Source: Candidatus Zixiibacteriota bacterium | GTDB taxonomy: Bacteria; Zixibacteria; MSB-5A5; GN15; JACZUZ01 | NCBI GenBank assembly: GCA_024280775.1 | Contig: JAJRPM010000011.1 | Span: 1-64,000 of the forward strand | Direction: 5' to 3' | DNA length: 64,000 nt | Part shown: piece by piece, positions 53,129 through 62,077 of the stretch | How positions within the stretch are numbered: position 1 is the first letter of the stretch | Layout of the letters: each line of letters opens with the position of its first letter | The notes under the pieces: generated by a model | Databases searched by the model: none | What the model saw: the letters and a program-made list of their open reading frames with translations, nothing else | Told to the model about the DNA's origin: nothing | Translations under genes and position numbers: made by a program

Positions 53129-54183
53129 TTCTTCTTCTTCGCCTTTCTCATGGCCAGACCAATCGGCACCGCTAGTAACGGAGCAATTTTTTCCGGCTGA
53201 AGATATTCAAACATCTCAGGGTCATATTCAATGTTTCTCAATGGATTAAAAATCTCGATAGGGGTTGCCAGCTTGGCCTGCACATGCTCTGCAAGATAAG
53301 GAACCAAAGCGCCTCCACCAGCGAGAACAATCCAGTCAACTTTCTTGGTCTTAGCTTGGGATTTGAACCATGAGAACGCCTGCTCAACTCCAGTCACTAA
53401 CTCATCAGCGCTTGAGACGATTGTTGCTTTCAGCATATCCTGATCAATCGACTCTCCCAACTCACCTTTCATAGCCTTGGTGGCCAATTCCAAATTGAGC
53501 CTGAACTCTTTTTGGATAGAGTTGAATATCTCTCTGACACCAGAGGACACATCGCGAGTCGAATGCAAAGCGCCATCCACCAAGTAGCTGACATTAGTCA
53601 CATCCTGACCGATATTCACAATCGCCGTGATTCTCTCAGGATCCACATCGTAGTTGTATTCATAAGCGTTGAGCGTCGCAAAAGCGTCAATATCAACCAA
53701 AACCGGTTTTAATTCGCACTCTTCGATAAGGTCTAGATAGGCGTCCAGAAACTCATTACGAGCGGCGACCATCAGGACATCCATTTTGTTATCATCAACT
53801 GAACTCTCACTGATATGGTAATCCAGTGTTACATCATCGATATCGAACGGAGCTCTTTGCTCGGTTTCAAAAATAATCGCCTGCTCTGCCTCGGCGCCAG
53901 TCTTTTTGTCGATGGTAAATTTATCGGTGATAATGCCATGCCCCGAAATAGAGACATTGACTTCTTTAATTTTGGGATCAACCTGGTCAACTAACGCTTG
54001 AATATTGAAAATAACCGCGTCGCGGTCACGAATCTCATCAGAGACAATCGCCTCAGCCGGGAGTTCACGTACACCCATGCCAGAAACAAAGTACCCGGTT
54101 TTGGTATGGTCGAGCTTTATCAGCTTGATTGAGTTAGCGCCGACATCGAGCCCAACTAATGACTTGTTATTACTTCCAAACAT
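53125..54183 (-). CDS. pilM: Type IV pilus assembly ATPase-fold protein PilM
   Basis: The 352-residue actin-like cytoplasmic protein has the phosphate-1 motif VGLDVGANSIKLIKL, phosphate-2-like TAIVNIGQDVTNVSYLVDG, and the late ADENOSINE-type VLAGGGALVPYLAEHV. It binds the PilN N-terminus and connects the pilus machine to the cytoplasm. It starts the minus-strand pil cluster. Length is typical. ATG is supported by the ATG AACATTTG region; a separate terminator lies upstream after the pilin gene. Confidence 0.95.
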   Translation of the reverse strand: MFGSNNKSLVGLDVGANSIKLIKLDHTKTGYFVSGMGVRELPAEAIVSDEIRDRDAVIFNIQALVDQVDPKIKEVNVSISGHGIITDKFTIDKKTGAEAEQAIIFETEQRAPFDIDDVTLDYHISESSVDDNKMDVLMVAARNEFLDAYLDLIEECELKPVLVDIDAFATLNAYEYNYDVDPERITAIVNIGQDVTNVSYLVDGALHSTRDVSSGVREIFNSIQKEFRLNLELATKAMKGELGESIDQDMLKATIVSSADELVTGVEQAFSWFKSQAKTKKVDWIVLAGGGALVPYLAEHVQAKLATPIEIFNPLRNIEYDPEMFEYLQPEKIAPLLAVPIGLAMRKAKKKK

Positions 54184-54562
54184 TTGTTACCCGATCCTCT
54201 TAAAGTCCGTGTTCATCATATTCCTTTATCGACCGTCACTTGCCGCCACTTAACTGATTATTAGTACTACCATACTCGGTGAACATTTGGTGAACACTTG
54301 GTTAACCTAGTCCCGATCGATGGGGATGGAATGTACTCACAAAGTATCGGCGCTAGCGACGCTCGCTTGAGTGTCACAAGCAATCCAGTTATCTACAAAA
54401 TGCTACTTTGCTGTGCAACAGTTGCGCATCAAGGTAGTGTTTTCCCAAATGAAACAAATTTCAGAGTCATCACTAGCAAACAAGCAATCCCAAACAAGAA
54501 AAGCGCGTCACCACAGAATGGTGACACGCTTATTCGTTATTGCGATCTCTGATCTGACGCAC
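54184..54562. other. Gap between the pilin gene and pilM
   Basis: It holds the terminator of the pilin gene at 54501-54531 and the presumed promoter of pilM in the last ~200 bp. I recognise no other element. Open frames here are short and unsupported. Confidence 0.45.
54501..54531 (-). terminator. Intrinsic terminator after the pilin gene
   Basis: AAGCGTGTCACCA, loop TTCTG, TGGTGACGCGCTT on the minus strand, 13-bp stem with one mismatch, followed by TTCTTG. It ends the pilin transcript 32 bp after its stop. Confidence 0.82.
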
Positions 54563-55141
54563 TTAGTAGTTTTGCATATCATCCATACGAACACGTCCTG
54601 TGGAGCTCAAAACACTTATGGTCGCATAGCTGGTAGCCGATCCTGCCTCAGACCCATAAGAAATCGGAGTTACGCTCCCCGATTCTGAAGCTGAACCATT
54701 GGCTCTAAATAGCACGGCGCCACTAAAGGTTGAGGTGATTGTGGCGAATTCCCCCGGCAGAGTGTCCACACTTAAAGCAGAATCACCGGTTTGGAAACCG
54801 GGGGGGGTCGAGGCTACGATGTCCTTGAAAAGGGTGAAAGTTGAATTAGTGTTATCAAATGCAACTCCATAGAGCGCTTTCTCACTAATCGCCAAAGAAC
54901 GCGCTTGACGCATTTTAGAAACTATATCCCTGGCAGAGCCCCGGAATTCCATTTTTTGCATCTCGTGGGCAAAACGAGGACCAGCCATTGCCGAGACAAC
55001 ACCTATGATTACAACTGTGGTCATCAGCTCTATCAATGTCACCCCGCGCTGATTATTCGCCAGTTTGCCCACCGGCCGACTTGGCGACTTCATCTGCAAG
55101 GAGAAAACTTCGCGAAATCTTCGTTTGTATGCTTTGAACAT
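54563..55141 (-). CDS. Type IV prepilin-like protein (FimT/GspH type)
   Basis: The 192-residue protein has the prepilin cleavage motif RGVTLIELMTTVVIIGVVSA (residues ~33-52) after a long, basic leader, with Glu at position 5 of the mature part. The rest includes RGSARDIVSKMRQARSLAISE, the FimT/GspH signature of minor pseudopilins. Leader-length is unusual (~32 residues); a downstream ATG at residue 17 (MKSPSRPVG) gives a shorter one. It lies upstream of pilM in the same direction, likely in its own transcript. Confidence 0.92.
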   Translation of the reverse strand: MFKAYKRRFREVFSLQMKSPSRPVGKLANNQRGVTLIELMTTVVIIGVVSAMAGPRFAHEMQKMEFRGSARDIVSKMRQARSLAISEKALYGVAFDNTNSTFTLFKDIVASTPPGFQTGDSALSVDTLPGEFATITSTFSGAVLFRANGSASESGSVTPISYGSEAGSATSYATISVLSSTGRVRMDDMQNY

Positions 55142-55779
55142 ATCTTTGACCTTTCTTACAGGCGGCTATTATTGCGCTTCCGTTGACGCCACGAGCCTCA
55201 TCTCGTAAATCCCCTACGAGTGGTTCGGGCTACAAATTACCTGTCGCATAAACTGTGCCCTCAAGCGTCTTCATCAATGGTTGGATCAATGATTGGTCCG
55301 GCCAAAAGCCACCCTCTTGCCTAACAACACATTACGACTCCTCACACAAAACCACAGCCACAACAAGTCTCCCAATTGGATCCCGGAACACCTGGATTTA
55401 CTAAGCAGTTATGGGAGACAGGCCATAGTTATGGTCAGCGGCCAAGTATTTTGCCCTTCTCGGTGTTTCAAGGCGGGACATTTGTCGCTCTTGGATAACC
55501 CTGGGCAGTCCAAACCCCAATTTTTCGTTGGGTTATTCATGAATTATCGGCTATATTGTCAGAGAGACAGAAAAGTCTCTGCTTTGCCCTTACTCTGCGT
55601 CCCTGTTGTTTCATCCCTCATAATTGATGACACTTCACCAATAGGAATATGTCTCTGTGTCTTGTTGCACTGACAGGGATGCGCAAGAAATAACCTGGTA
55701 AGACGACAGTATATAACAGTTGATAGAAACGCCCGCTTCGTTATCATCCGAGCGTGACACCAATAGGATAGGAACTCAC
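55142..55779. other. 638-bp intergenic region between divergent genes
   Basis: It holds promoters for the pilin gene and for the subtilisin gene. A hairpin AACCCAA/TTGGGGTT (~55514-55535) and a near-palindrome TATGG-GAGACAGG-CCATA (~55411) are visible. I could not match it to a known riboswitch; a search for class I cyclic di-GMP signatures by eye failed. Open frames of up to 126 codons lack support. Confidence 0.5.
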
Positions 55780-58278
55780 ATGGAACGCCTCAAAAACTCA
55801 TCGACTCTGGCAGGTCTGGCTCTAACTGGCGCCTTGATGGCGTCCATTATTACTCCCGCATTAACAGACGCTCAGCCATCTATCGGCGCGAACAACAATA
55901 AGAACCTCTACGACGCTACGAGCGCCAGCAGACTAAGCGAGTTCTCCTCAAAATACTTAACGTCAACTCCTGTAGTCTTGGACAAAGCAGAGGTTGTTGT
56001 TACACCCAAGGCTATTGATTACTTGGAAAAGTCTGAGGCGTCCAGAGGAGTAGCCAAATTCTGGGTTTTCTATTCAGATAAAGGCGCCTCTGCGGCATCC
56101 ATGCTAGCAGGCGCTCCGCAAGACTTCGCGGTTTTGAGAAAGTCTCTCAAACGCCGAGCCAAAGTAGGAATGGATAAGATTGTATTCGCCGATTTACCTG
56201 TGGAGCAAAATTACGTCGCGAGAATCGAGGCCCTGGGCGCAGTCGCCATCCGCAATTCCCGCTGGCTCAACGCTACTGTATTTTCAATGTCATCCAAATC
56301 CAACACAACTCTGGCACAATTTCTTGACAGATTAGCCTCACTTCCCTTTGTTATCGAAATAAAACCAGCTCTTGCTTTCTCCCGCAAACAAGACCCGCAA
56401 AAACTCGGCCAAAGCGGACAAGACTTTCAAGGCCCCAACGAATCATCCCTTTACCGTTCCGCAGGCCAATTGAACTACGGCTCCTCATTTGCTCAAATCA
56501 CACAGATCAAATCTGATGTCGGACACCAAAAAGGATTCAAAGGGCAAGGTGTCACAATCGCCATGCTGGACACTGGTTACCGTAAGAGCCATCAGGCATT
56601 TGCAATCGCTTTCATTGAAGGCCGGGTCCTTGCTGAATATGATTTCATAAACAACGACAACAACACAGCCAACGAAGTAGGTGACGCAGGAAGTCAATGG
56701 AGTCACGGCACCCTAACCTGGTCAACCGCCGGCGGCCAATTGGACGGAACTATTTACGGCCCGGCCTATGGCGCCAATTTCTTGTTAGCCAAAACTGAAA
56801 ATGTGACACAGGAAACAATTCAAGAGGAATTCGACTGGGTGTCAGCTGTGGAATGGGCGGATTCGCTGGGCGCCGATGTAGTCTCCAGCTCGCTGGGATA
56901 TATCGACTGGTACACATTTGCGGATTTAGACGGCGCCACAGCAGTGACAACAGTTGAGGCGAATATCGCCGCGGCTATGGGCATTGTGGTGTGTGACGCC
57001 ATGGGTAATTCAGGACCGTCAGCCAGCACTTTGATAGCTCCAGCTGACGCACATGATATACTTTCCGTCGGCGCGGTCGATGTCGCAGGAAACGTGGCTA
57101 GTTTTTCCTCACGCGGCCCGACAGCAGACGGACGAATCAAACCAGATGTCAGCGCGCGAGGAGTGTCAACCTGGAGCGCAAGTTCCAATAGTGACGCGGC
57201 ATTCACCAGCGCCAGCGGCACATCGCTATCAACACCTCTAGTAGCCGGAGCAGTAGCACAGATTATTTCGGCAAAACCGACATTCCCACCAGTTCTGATA
57301 ATACAAGCGATGAAAGAAACCGCATCGCAGGCGCAAGCCCCTGACAACAACATCGGTTGGGGAATCATCGATGTAGAGGCGGCGCTCGAGTGGGGAGTCA
57401 ATTTCACGGCAGACGGCTCTCGCACCAGCATAATCTTTTCTAACTCGCCAGCAACTGTCACTTTCAACGATGTCTCGGATATTACCGCCTCGGATTGGTC
57501 ATGGGATTTTGGGGATTCGCAAAGCGATTCAGGCAATTCCTCTCCGGTACACAACTATGACACGACCGGACTGTATGATGTATCACTCACAATCCAAAGC
57601 GCCTTTGGCGCCTTTTCAAAAACTAGCTCAGGAATGGTGCTAGTTACCGCTGATACAATTCAGCTCGCATCTGATTCAGGATACGCAGGCAATTCATTTG
57701 CGGTTTCAGTACTCCTGACAAATTCACAACCACTGCAAAGCATCGAAATACCAATTTCCTACGCCGATCCGCTAATTGCATCCCTGGATTCTGCCACCGC
57801 CGGAGCACGCACAACGACATTCCTTGCGCCACAGCAAACGGCGGTTAATCCACTTAACAGTACCGCAGCATATCGCATCACCAGCGCCGGAGCGCCACTT
57901 GATCCCGGCGCCGGCGAGGTAATGAAATTGTATTTCACTCTTGACCCGCTGGCTTTTGGTGGCGCAACCGCCACAGTCGACAGCGCCACTATTAGCGGTT
58001 CCCCACTACAGCTAACCGCGCCAGTTGCAAGTTATCCGCCTCAATTTATCTCAGGAGCTATCTCAACCAAATTCGTTTTACGAGGAGATGCAGACAATAC
58101 CGGAGTAATCAACATCGCCGATGTCACTTACGTGGTTGCATGGATTTTTGCAGGCGGGCCCGGTCCTGTCACTGTTCAATCCGGCGACGCGAACGCAGAC
58201 TTTGATATAAGAATTGATGATGTGTTGTATTTGATAGAATACATATTCCGAGGCGGCCCCGCGCCACCGTCTCCATAG
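55780..58278 (+). CDS. Secreted subtilisin with PKD, cohesin-like and dockerin parts
   Basis: ATG 55780, after AGGATAGGAA, gives 832 residues and a signal peptide (TLAGLALTGALMASIITPALTDA). The catalytic triad is Asp264 (AMLDTGY), His309 (WSHGT) and Ser482 (SGTSLSTPLVAGAV); the oxyanion Asn is in DAMGNSG. A propeptide-like region precedes it. Next come a PKD domain (WSWDFGDSQSDSG), a cohesin-like beta-sandwich (~626-735; IQLASDSGYAGNSFAVSVLL) and two dockerin loops (GDADNTGVINIADVTYVVA and GDANADFDIRIDDVLYLIE). It is an S8 protease of the outer surface or medium. Having both cohesin-like and dockerin parts in one chain is notable. Confidence 0.94.
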   Translation: MERLKNSSTLAGLALTGALMASIITPALTDAQPSIGANNNKNLYDATSASRLSEFSSKYLTSTPVVLDKAEVVVTPKAIDYLEKSEASRGVAKFWVFYSDKGASAASMLAGAPQDFAVLRKSLKRRAKVGMDKIVFADLPVEQNYVARIEALGAVAIRNSRWLNATVFSMSSKSNTTLAQFLDRLASLPFVIEIKPALAFSRKQDPQKLGQSGQDFQGPNESSLYRSAGQLNYGSSFAQITQIKSDVGHQKGFKGQGVTIAMLDTGYRKSHQAFAIAFIEGRVLAEYDFINNDNNTANEVGDAGSQWSHGTLTWSTAGGQLDGTIYGPAYGANFLLAKTENVTQETIQEEFDWVSAVEWADSLGADVVSSSLGYIDWYTFADLDGATAVTTVEANIAAAMGIVVCDAMGNSGPSASTLIAPADAHDILSVGAVDVAGNVASFSSRGPTADGRIKPDVSARGVSTWSASSNSDAAFTSASGTSLSTPLVAGAVAQIISAKPTFPPVLIIQAMKETASQAQAPDNNIGWGIIDVEAALEWGVNFTADGSRTSIIFSNSPATVTFNDVSDITASDWSWDFGDSQSDSGNSSPVHNYDTTGLYDVSLTIQSAFGAFSKTSSGMVLVTADTIQLASDSGYAGNSFAVSVLLTNSQPLQSIEIPISYADPLIASLDSATAGARTTTFLAPQQTAVNPLNSTAAYRITSAGAPLDPGAGEVMKLYFTLDPLAFGGATATVDSATISGSPLQLTAPVASYPPQFISGAISTKFVLRGDADNTGVINIADVTYVVAWIFAGGPGPVTVQSGDANADFDIRIDDVLYLIEYIFRGGPAPPSP

Positions 58279-58305
58279 GATCACGAGCCTACCGCCTCCG
58301 GAACC

Positions 58306-58411
58306 GTCATTGCGAGGAGTCACGCGCAAAGCGCGAGACGACGCGGCAATCTCGCAGGTTCCAAGTTAGCTCTATGAACCTGCGGGATTGCCCCGCTTCG
58401 CCCGCAATGAC
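58306..58411. repeat. GTCATTGCGAG palindromic repeat, copy 2
   Basis: Begins GTCATTGCGAGGAG and ends CCCGCAATGAC (106 bp), with ATCTCGCAGG and CCTGCGGGAT as inner arms. It matches 43755-43859 in layout. It lies 28 bp after the subtilisin stop and may act as a terminator or mRNA-end structure. Confidence 0.9.
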
Positions 58412-58466
58412 ACGTCAACCTGACTCCTCAGAGATGCCCGCCCCGCAGAATTCTCCAAAGAAATCG

Positions 58467-59012
58467 TTACTTCTCGATTCGTTCGCTTTCCAATCGAAGC
58501 AGCTTCCGCTTCATTGGTAATCCACCACCATAGCCGCCCAGTCCATTGCTGGCAACGACTCGGTGACAAGGGATAACAAACGGTAACGGATTGGTCGAAT
58601 TCGCTGTACCAACTGCGCGCGCCGCGCGCGGGGAGCCGACTTTCTTCGCAATATCTCCATAAGAACGCGTTTCTCCATAAGGAATCTTTGAGACTCCCTG
58701 CAACAGCGCTTTGCGATAGAATCCGGTCTTTCTTAAATCAATCTTGAAGTCAAAACTCTTACGTTTTCCCCTAAAATATTCCAGCAATTGCTTTGATGCC
58801 TTACGGTTTTCTTCCCCGCCAATCCGCACTGTGACTGCATTGCGACTTAGCTGAACAATATCTTCGACATTGACTTTCTTACCCGGCAGAGAAATCTGAC
58901 AAACCCCTTTGGAGCTGGACAATAACTCAATTTTCCCCATTGGTGAAGAAAATGAGTGCATCCAAATAATCTCGGAATCCCCTGCACGGCCCTTAGTATC
59001 GTTCTTCTTCAA
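58467..59012 (-). CDS. ogt: Methylated-DNA-protein cysteine methyltransferase
   Basis: The 181-residue protein removes O6-alkyl groups from guanine by transfer to its own Cys149 (PCHRV motif in PFVIPCHRVVAS). The helix-turn-helix region SYGDIAKKVGSPRAARAVG has the arginine finger (RA.AVG), and the N-terminal ribonuclease-H-like domain is present. The C-terminus GGYGGGLPMKRKLLRLE is typical. It is a suicide repair protein of the Ogt/MGMT type. An alkA-like remnant lies 99 bp upstream on the same strand, which points to a former alkylation-repair unit. Confidence 0.96.
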   Translation of the reverse strand: MKKNDTKGRAGDSEIIWMHSFSSPMGKIELLSSSKGVCQISLPGKKVNVEDIVQLSRNAVTVRIGGEENRKASKQLLEYFRGKRKSFDFKIDLRKTGFYRKALLQGVSKIPYGETRSYGDIAKKVGSPRAARAVGTANSTNPLPFVIPCHRVVASNGLGGYGGGLPMKRKLLRLESERIEK

Positions 59013-59110
59013 GATATGTTCCTTTGGTTTGGCCCATTTCCATAATGATAAGAAACATTAGCATGACTCGACTCCTATGTCAATCACATATTAGCCATTA
59101 ACCATAGACC

Positions 59111-59407
59111 TCAGGCAAATCCCTGCCACAAATAAAACGTGTATAAAGAGCGATAAGGCCGAAACGGCTCAGCTAATTCAGTAATCTTATCATCGGACGG
59201 CGCATCGCCAAGATTGTAAGCGCTACAAACAGCGCGACGCAAGCCTGCGCAACCAAGCGGAAGCGCATCAAGCTCTCCAACCGGACTGCGTTGAGCAAAA
59301 ATTCTCGCGGCCATCGACAGATCATAGGGCGCCTGAGGAGCCACCTCGCAAGCGCCACTAGCGAGCGTCTCTGACACTACATCTTGTTTATCTTGTTTTA
59401 CTGACAT
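59111..59407 (-). pseudogene. Probable remnant of an AlkA-type DNA glycosylase
   Basis: The 98-codon frame starts 14 bp after the HAD gene. Its second half, LPLGCAGLRRAVCSAYNLG..DKITELAEPFRPYRSLYTFYLW, matches the C-terminal end of 3-methyladenine glycosylases (DLGLRRAV..LAEPWRPYRS..WYLW). A full enzyme has about 200-290 residues; the helix-hairpin-helix and catalytic Asp are missing. APYDLSMAARIF near residue 26 might be the original N-terminus, implying an internal deletion. The partner ogt gene is adjacent. It may be a short expressed protein, but loss of the active site argues for decay. Confidence 0.6.
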
Positions 59408-59421
59408 GAGACATAAAGCTG

Positions 59422-60135
59422 CTAGGCCAGCCCTTGTGATTTACGAGTATTTGCCTCACATAGAAACTCCGCTACCTCGCGCAAATTATTCAATTGCCTC
59501 AGTAGCGGATATGAATCCAATTCACCCGGTTTCCCGAAATCACTAGCGACTGTAACAATCGGAATTCCTGCGGCCTCAGCGGCAAGTACATCGCTGATTG
59601 TATCACCTATAATCATTGTCGATTCCTTAGCGGCGCCAAGTCTATCGAGAGCCAGCAGAAATATATCCGGCGAAGGTTTCGGCTCTGCCTCATCCCCGCC
59701 CACCAAGGCCTCAAAATACTCCTCCAGAGAAAACTTCTCCACAACTCCCACAATATGAGCGCGTACTTTCGTTGAGCCAATCGCCATTCGATATCCAGCA
59801 GACTTCAAACGCACCAAAGTTTCCACCACATAAGGCAATAGCTCAGTTGTTTGCACAATCACCTCTTTCGCCCGCTCTTTGAAAAGCGGGCGAATCCGTT
59901 CGTAATCAACACCCGGAGAAAAATCAGCGAACATCTTGGGAAGCGGACGACCTATATGGATTTTTATTTCGTCGGGACTACGTTCAGGGCAATTGATATT
60001 CCTCAAAACATAATTGGTTGCATCAATAATCCCGTCACTGGAATCTATCAAAACACCATCAAGGTCAAAAATCACTGTCTTTATGGAGTCAAAACTCTCC
60101 AAAGAACTCGCGGGGGGAATTGGCTTATCTTGCAA
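59422..60135 (-). CDS. HAD hydrolase, phosphoglycolate phosphatase-like
   Basis: The 237-residue protein has motif I VIFDLDGVLIDSSDG (nucleophile Asp, residues ~24-26), motif II IGSTK, motif III KPSPDIF and motif IV GDTISDVLAAEAAG. The cap is the small helical C1 type of Gph and related phosphatases. Substrate could be phosphoglycolate, a sugar phosphate or pyrophosphate. The start appears to be a TTG at 60135 after AGCAGGATAAT. It is upstream of the alkA remnant on the same strand, and three 12-bp repeats lie in its leader. Confidence 0.9.
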   Translation of the reverse strand: MQDKPIPPASSLESFDSIKTVIFDLDGVLIDSSDGIIDATNYVLRNINCPERSPDEIKIHIGRPLPKMFADFSPGVDYERIRPLFKERAKEVIVQTTELLPYVVETLVRLKSAGYRMAIGSTKVRAHIVGVVEKFSLEEYFEALVGGDEAEPKPSPDIFLLALDRLGAAKESTMIIGDTISDVLAAEAAGIPIVTVASDFGKPGELDSYPLLRQLNNLREVAEFLCEANTRKSQGLA

Positions 60136-60153
60136 TTATCCTGCTCTCCAGTT

Positions 60154-60189
60154 CACATATTTCTGCACATTTTTCTGCATATTTTTCTG
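60154..60189. repeat. Three tandem 12-bp repeats in the leader of the HAD gene
   Basis: CACATATTTCTG, CACATTTTTCTG and CATATTTTTCTG follow head to tail, 19 bp upstream of the TTG start at 60135. They are A/T-rich on the opposite strand (CAGAAAAATATG) and could set translation or promoter spacing, or reflect slippage. Confidence 0.8.
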
Positions 60190-60340
60190 AATGACAACCG
60201 CAAAACCACCGATTAACTAAATAGACGCATTCTCAACTGCCACAACGAGAAAGGCGAATCCTGCCAGACTATAACTACTTAATTGAAGCTAAATTGGCGA
60301 TGTATTTGCTCTATACTTGATTGCTGAACAGCGCTTGCGC

Positions 60341-60358
60341 CAAGCATTTCAATGCTTG
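60341..60358. promoter_or_regulatory. 18-bp palindrome upstream of ctpA
   Basis: CAAGCATT-TC-AATGCTTG has perfect 8-bp arms and a 2-base centre. It is about 190 bp before the ctpA ATG. The form is that of a regulator binding site or tight hairpin; with a 2-base loop the first is more likely. The binding protein is unknown. Confidence 0.5.
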
Positions 60359-60550
60359 AACACTGTAAAGCAATGAATTATATTAGATTAACGTATGCAA
60401 GTGAAACCATTATCAGGAAATAAGTGTATTAGTATATGAAAGCGCGTTCCGGAGAGACCAATTCAAACTTGTCTCTTTACAAATGGAAGGAACGCTGACC
60501 ACGAAGCTGACTTTCAACTCAATTGATGTCCGCCAAGAGATAGGAATCTT

Positions 60551-62077
60551 ATGAAACGATTTATGCTCCAACTCACCACGATTACTACATTCGCAATTGG
60601 CCTAATATGGTTTGCTGGCGAGGGCGAAGCAATACAGACAAACGCCCAAGCCAGCGGCCCTGCTCTATACTCTCAAGCGGACATTTTTGCGGCGGAAACA
60701 CTGCAAATAAATATCGACGAGCAAAACGGTCACAATGCCAAAGTCGGTAAAGATGAAATAAAGAAGAAAAAAAGCAATCCCTATACCAGCGCGCGGAAAC
60801 TCACCAATGTCATAATGGACATCCGCAACCGCTACATGGATGAAGTAGATATCGACGAGCTGGTAGAAGCAGGCATCCAGGGAATGTTGAAAAATCTGGA
60901 TCGTTATTCGATTCTGATGAAACGCGAGTCCTATGACAACCTTATGGAGCATACTTCCGGCAGGTATCAGGGTGTCGGAATGCAAATAGACTCACGCAAT
61001 GACTATATAGTAGTAGTAGCGCCGCTTGAAGGCGGCCCGTCCGAAAAACTTGGCCTGCGCGCCGGCGATGTAATCAAAAAAATCGAAGACAAGAGCACCT
61101 ACAAAATGAAAACCTCCGCGGCATCCAAGTTGATGCGTGGCAACGCGGGCACCGAAATCAAAGTTTCGATTGCAAGACAAGGTATCCCCGACTTGCTGGA
61201 CTTCACTATCAAGCGTGACTTTATCACCTTACACTCAGTGAACTATTCGGGAGTTATTCCCGGTACCAATGTTGGCTACATGAGGCTCTCTACTTTTGCC
61301 TCCAATAGCAAATCAGAGCTAAAAACCGCTATTGAAGAACTAAAAGCTAAGAATGTCGATGGAATAGTTTTCGACCTTCGCTCAAACGGTGGCGGATTGC
61401 TGGACCAGGCCGTCTCTATCTCAGAGCTCTTCCTGCCCAAGAACAGTTCGATTGTGTACACTCAGGGACGTGACGAATCATCAAGACGTTCCCTCTACTC
61501 ACGCCGCGAGCCGATTTTCCCGGACAAACCTTTGATTGTCCTGGTCGATGAAGGCACTGCATCAGCTTCTGAGATTGTCTCGGGCGCTCTGCAGGATCAT
61601 GACCGCGCAATTGTTCTCGGCGCCACTACCTTTGGCAAAGGACTTGTCCAGCAGGTATATAGTATAGACGGTGACCCTGATACGCATTTGAAACTCACCA
61701 CTGCGCGTTACTATGTCCCGTCAGGCCGTTGTATCCAGCGCCTCGATAGACAGTGGAAGACCAAAGAAAAGAACGAGCATGAGTCAGAGATTCAGTCTGA
61801 TAGCCTGACACTGGCTGATCGTGAAGTTTTCCACACTGACAACGGACGTGTCGTCTACGGCGGAGGCGGAATTGTACCGGATGTGGAGGCCAAGCGCGAA
61901 TTTTGGAAACCAATAACCAGCAATATGCGCCGCAAGACACTCTTCTTTGATTTTGCCTCAGCATATTTGGCCGAGCATCCAGAAGTGAAACTTGACGATG
62001 AAATCACTGACGATATAGTTTCTGAATTCAGAGAGTTTATCAAGTCACGTGACTTCGACTACAAAACAGCCCTGTAG
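60551..62077 (+). CDS. C-terminal processing protease CtpA (S41), shortened by a TAG
   Basis: The 508-residue protease has a signal peptide (TTITTFAIGLIWFAGEGEA), a PDZ domain (~140-225: YQGVGMQIDSRNDYIVVVAPLEGGPSEKLGLRAGDVI, split) and the S41 core. Catalytic residues are Ser338 (GTASASEIVSG) and Lys363 (FGKGLVQQVY), 25 apart as in Prc; Gln367 completes the site. It cleaves exported proteins near their C-termini. The frame ends with TAG at 62075-62077, before the helical C-terminal extension that family members usually have. That extension is present just downstream in the same frame. Confidence 0.95.
   Translation: MKRFMLQLTTITTFAIGLIWFAGEGEAIQTNAQASGPALYSQADIFAAETLQINIDEQNGHNAKVGKDEIKKKKSNPYTSARKLTNVIMDIRNRYMDEVDIDELVEAGIQGMLKNLDRYSILMKRESYDNLMEHTSGRYQGVGMQIDSRNDYIVVVAPLEGGPSEKLGLRAGDVIKKIEDKSTYKMKTSAASKLMRGNAGTEIKVSIARQGIPDLLDFTIKRDFITLHSVNYSGVIPGTNVGYMRLSTFASNSKSELKTAIEELKAKNVDGIVFDLRSNGGGLLDQAVSISELFLPKNSSIVYTQGRDESSRRSLYSRREPIFPDKPLIVLVDEGTASASEIVSGALQDHDRAIVLGATTFGKGLVQQVYSIDGDPDTHLKLTTARYYVPSGRCIQRLDRQWKTKEKNEHESEIQSDSLTLADREVFHTDNGRVVYGGGGIVPDVEAKREFWKPITSNMRRKTLFFDFASAYLAEHPEVKLDDEITDDIVSEFREFIKSRDFDYKTAL

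Larger units (their letters stand above)
60136..60550. other. Divergent gap between the HAD gene and ctpA, 415 bp
   Basis: It contains the 3 x 12-bp repeat (60154-60189) and an 18-bp palindrome (60341-60358). Promoters for both genes should be here. The ctpA start is at 60551 with TAGGAATCTT before it. I see no RNA gene. Confidence 0.5.

Noticed and set aside
55293-55673. 126-codon frame in the pilin/subtilisin gap
   Set aside because: Codon use and residue mix look random and no start signal is present; the opposite strand is also open in part.
55142-55779. Possible cyclic di-GMP or other riboswitch before the pilin gene
   Set aside because: Short GGGCAAA-like strings occur but the required order of conserved blocks is absent.
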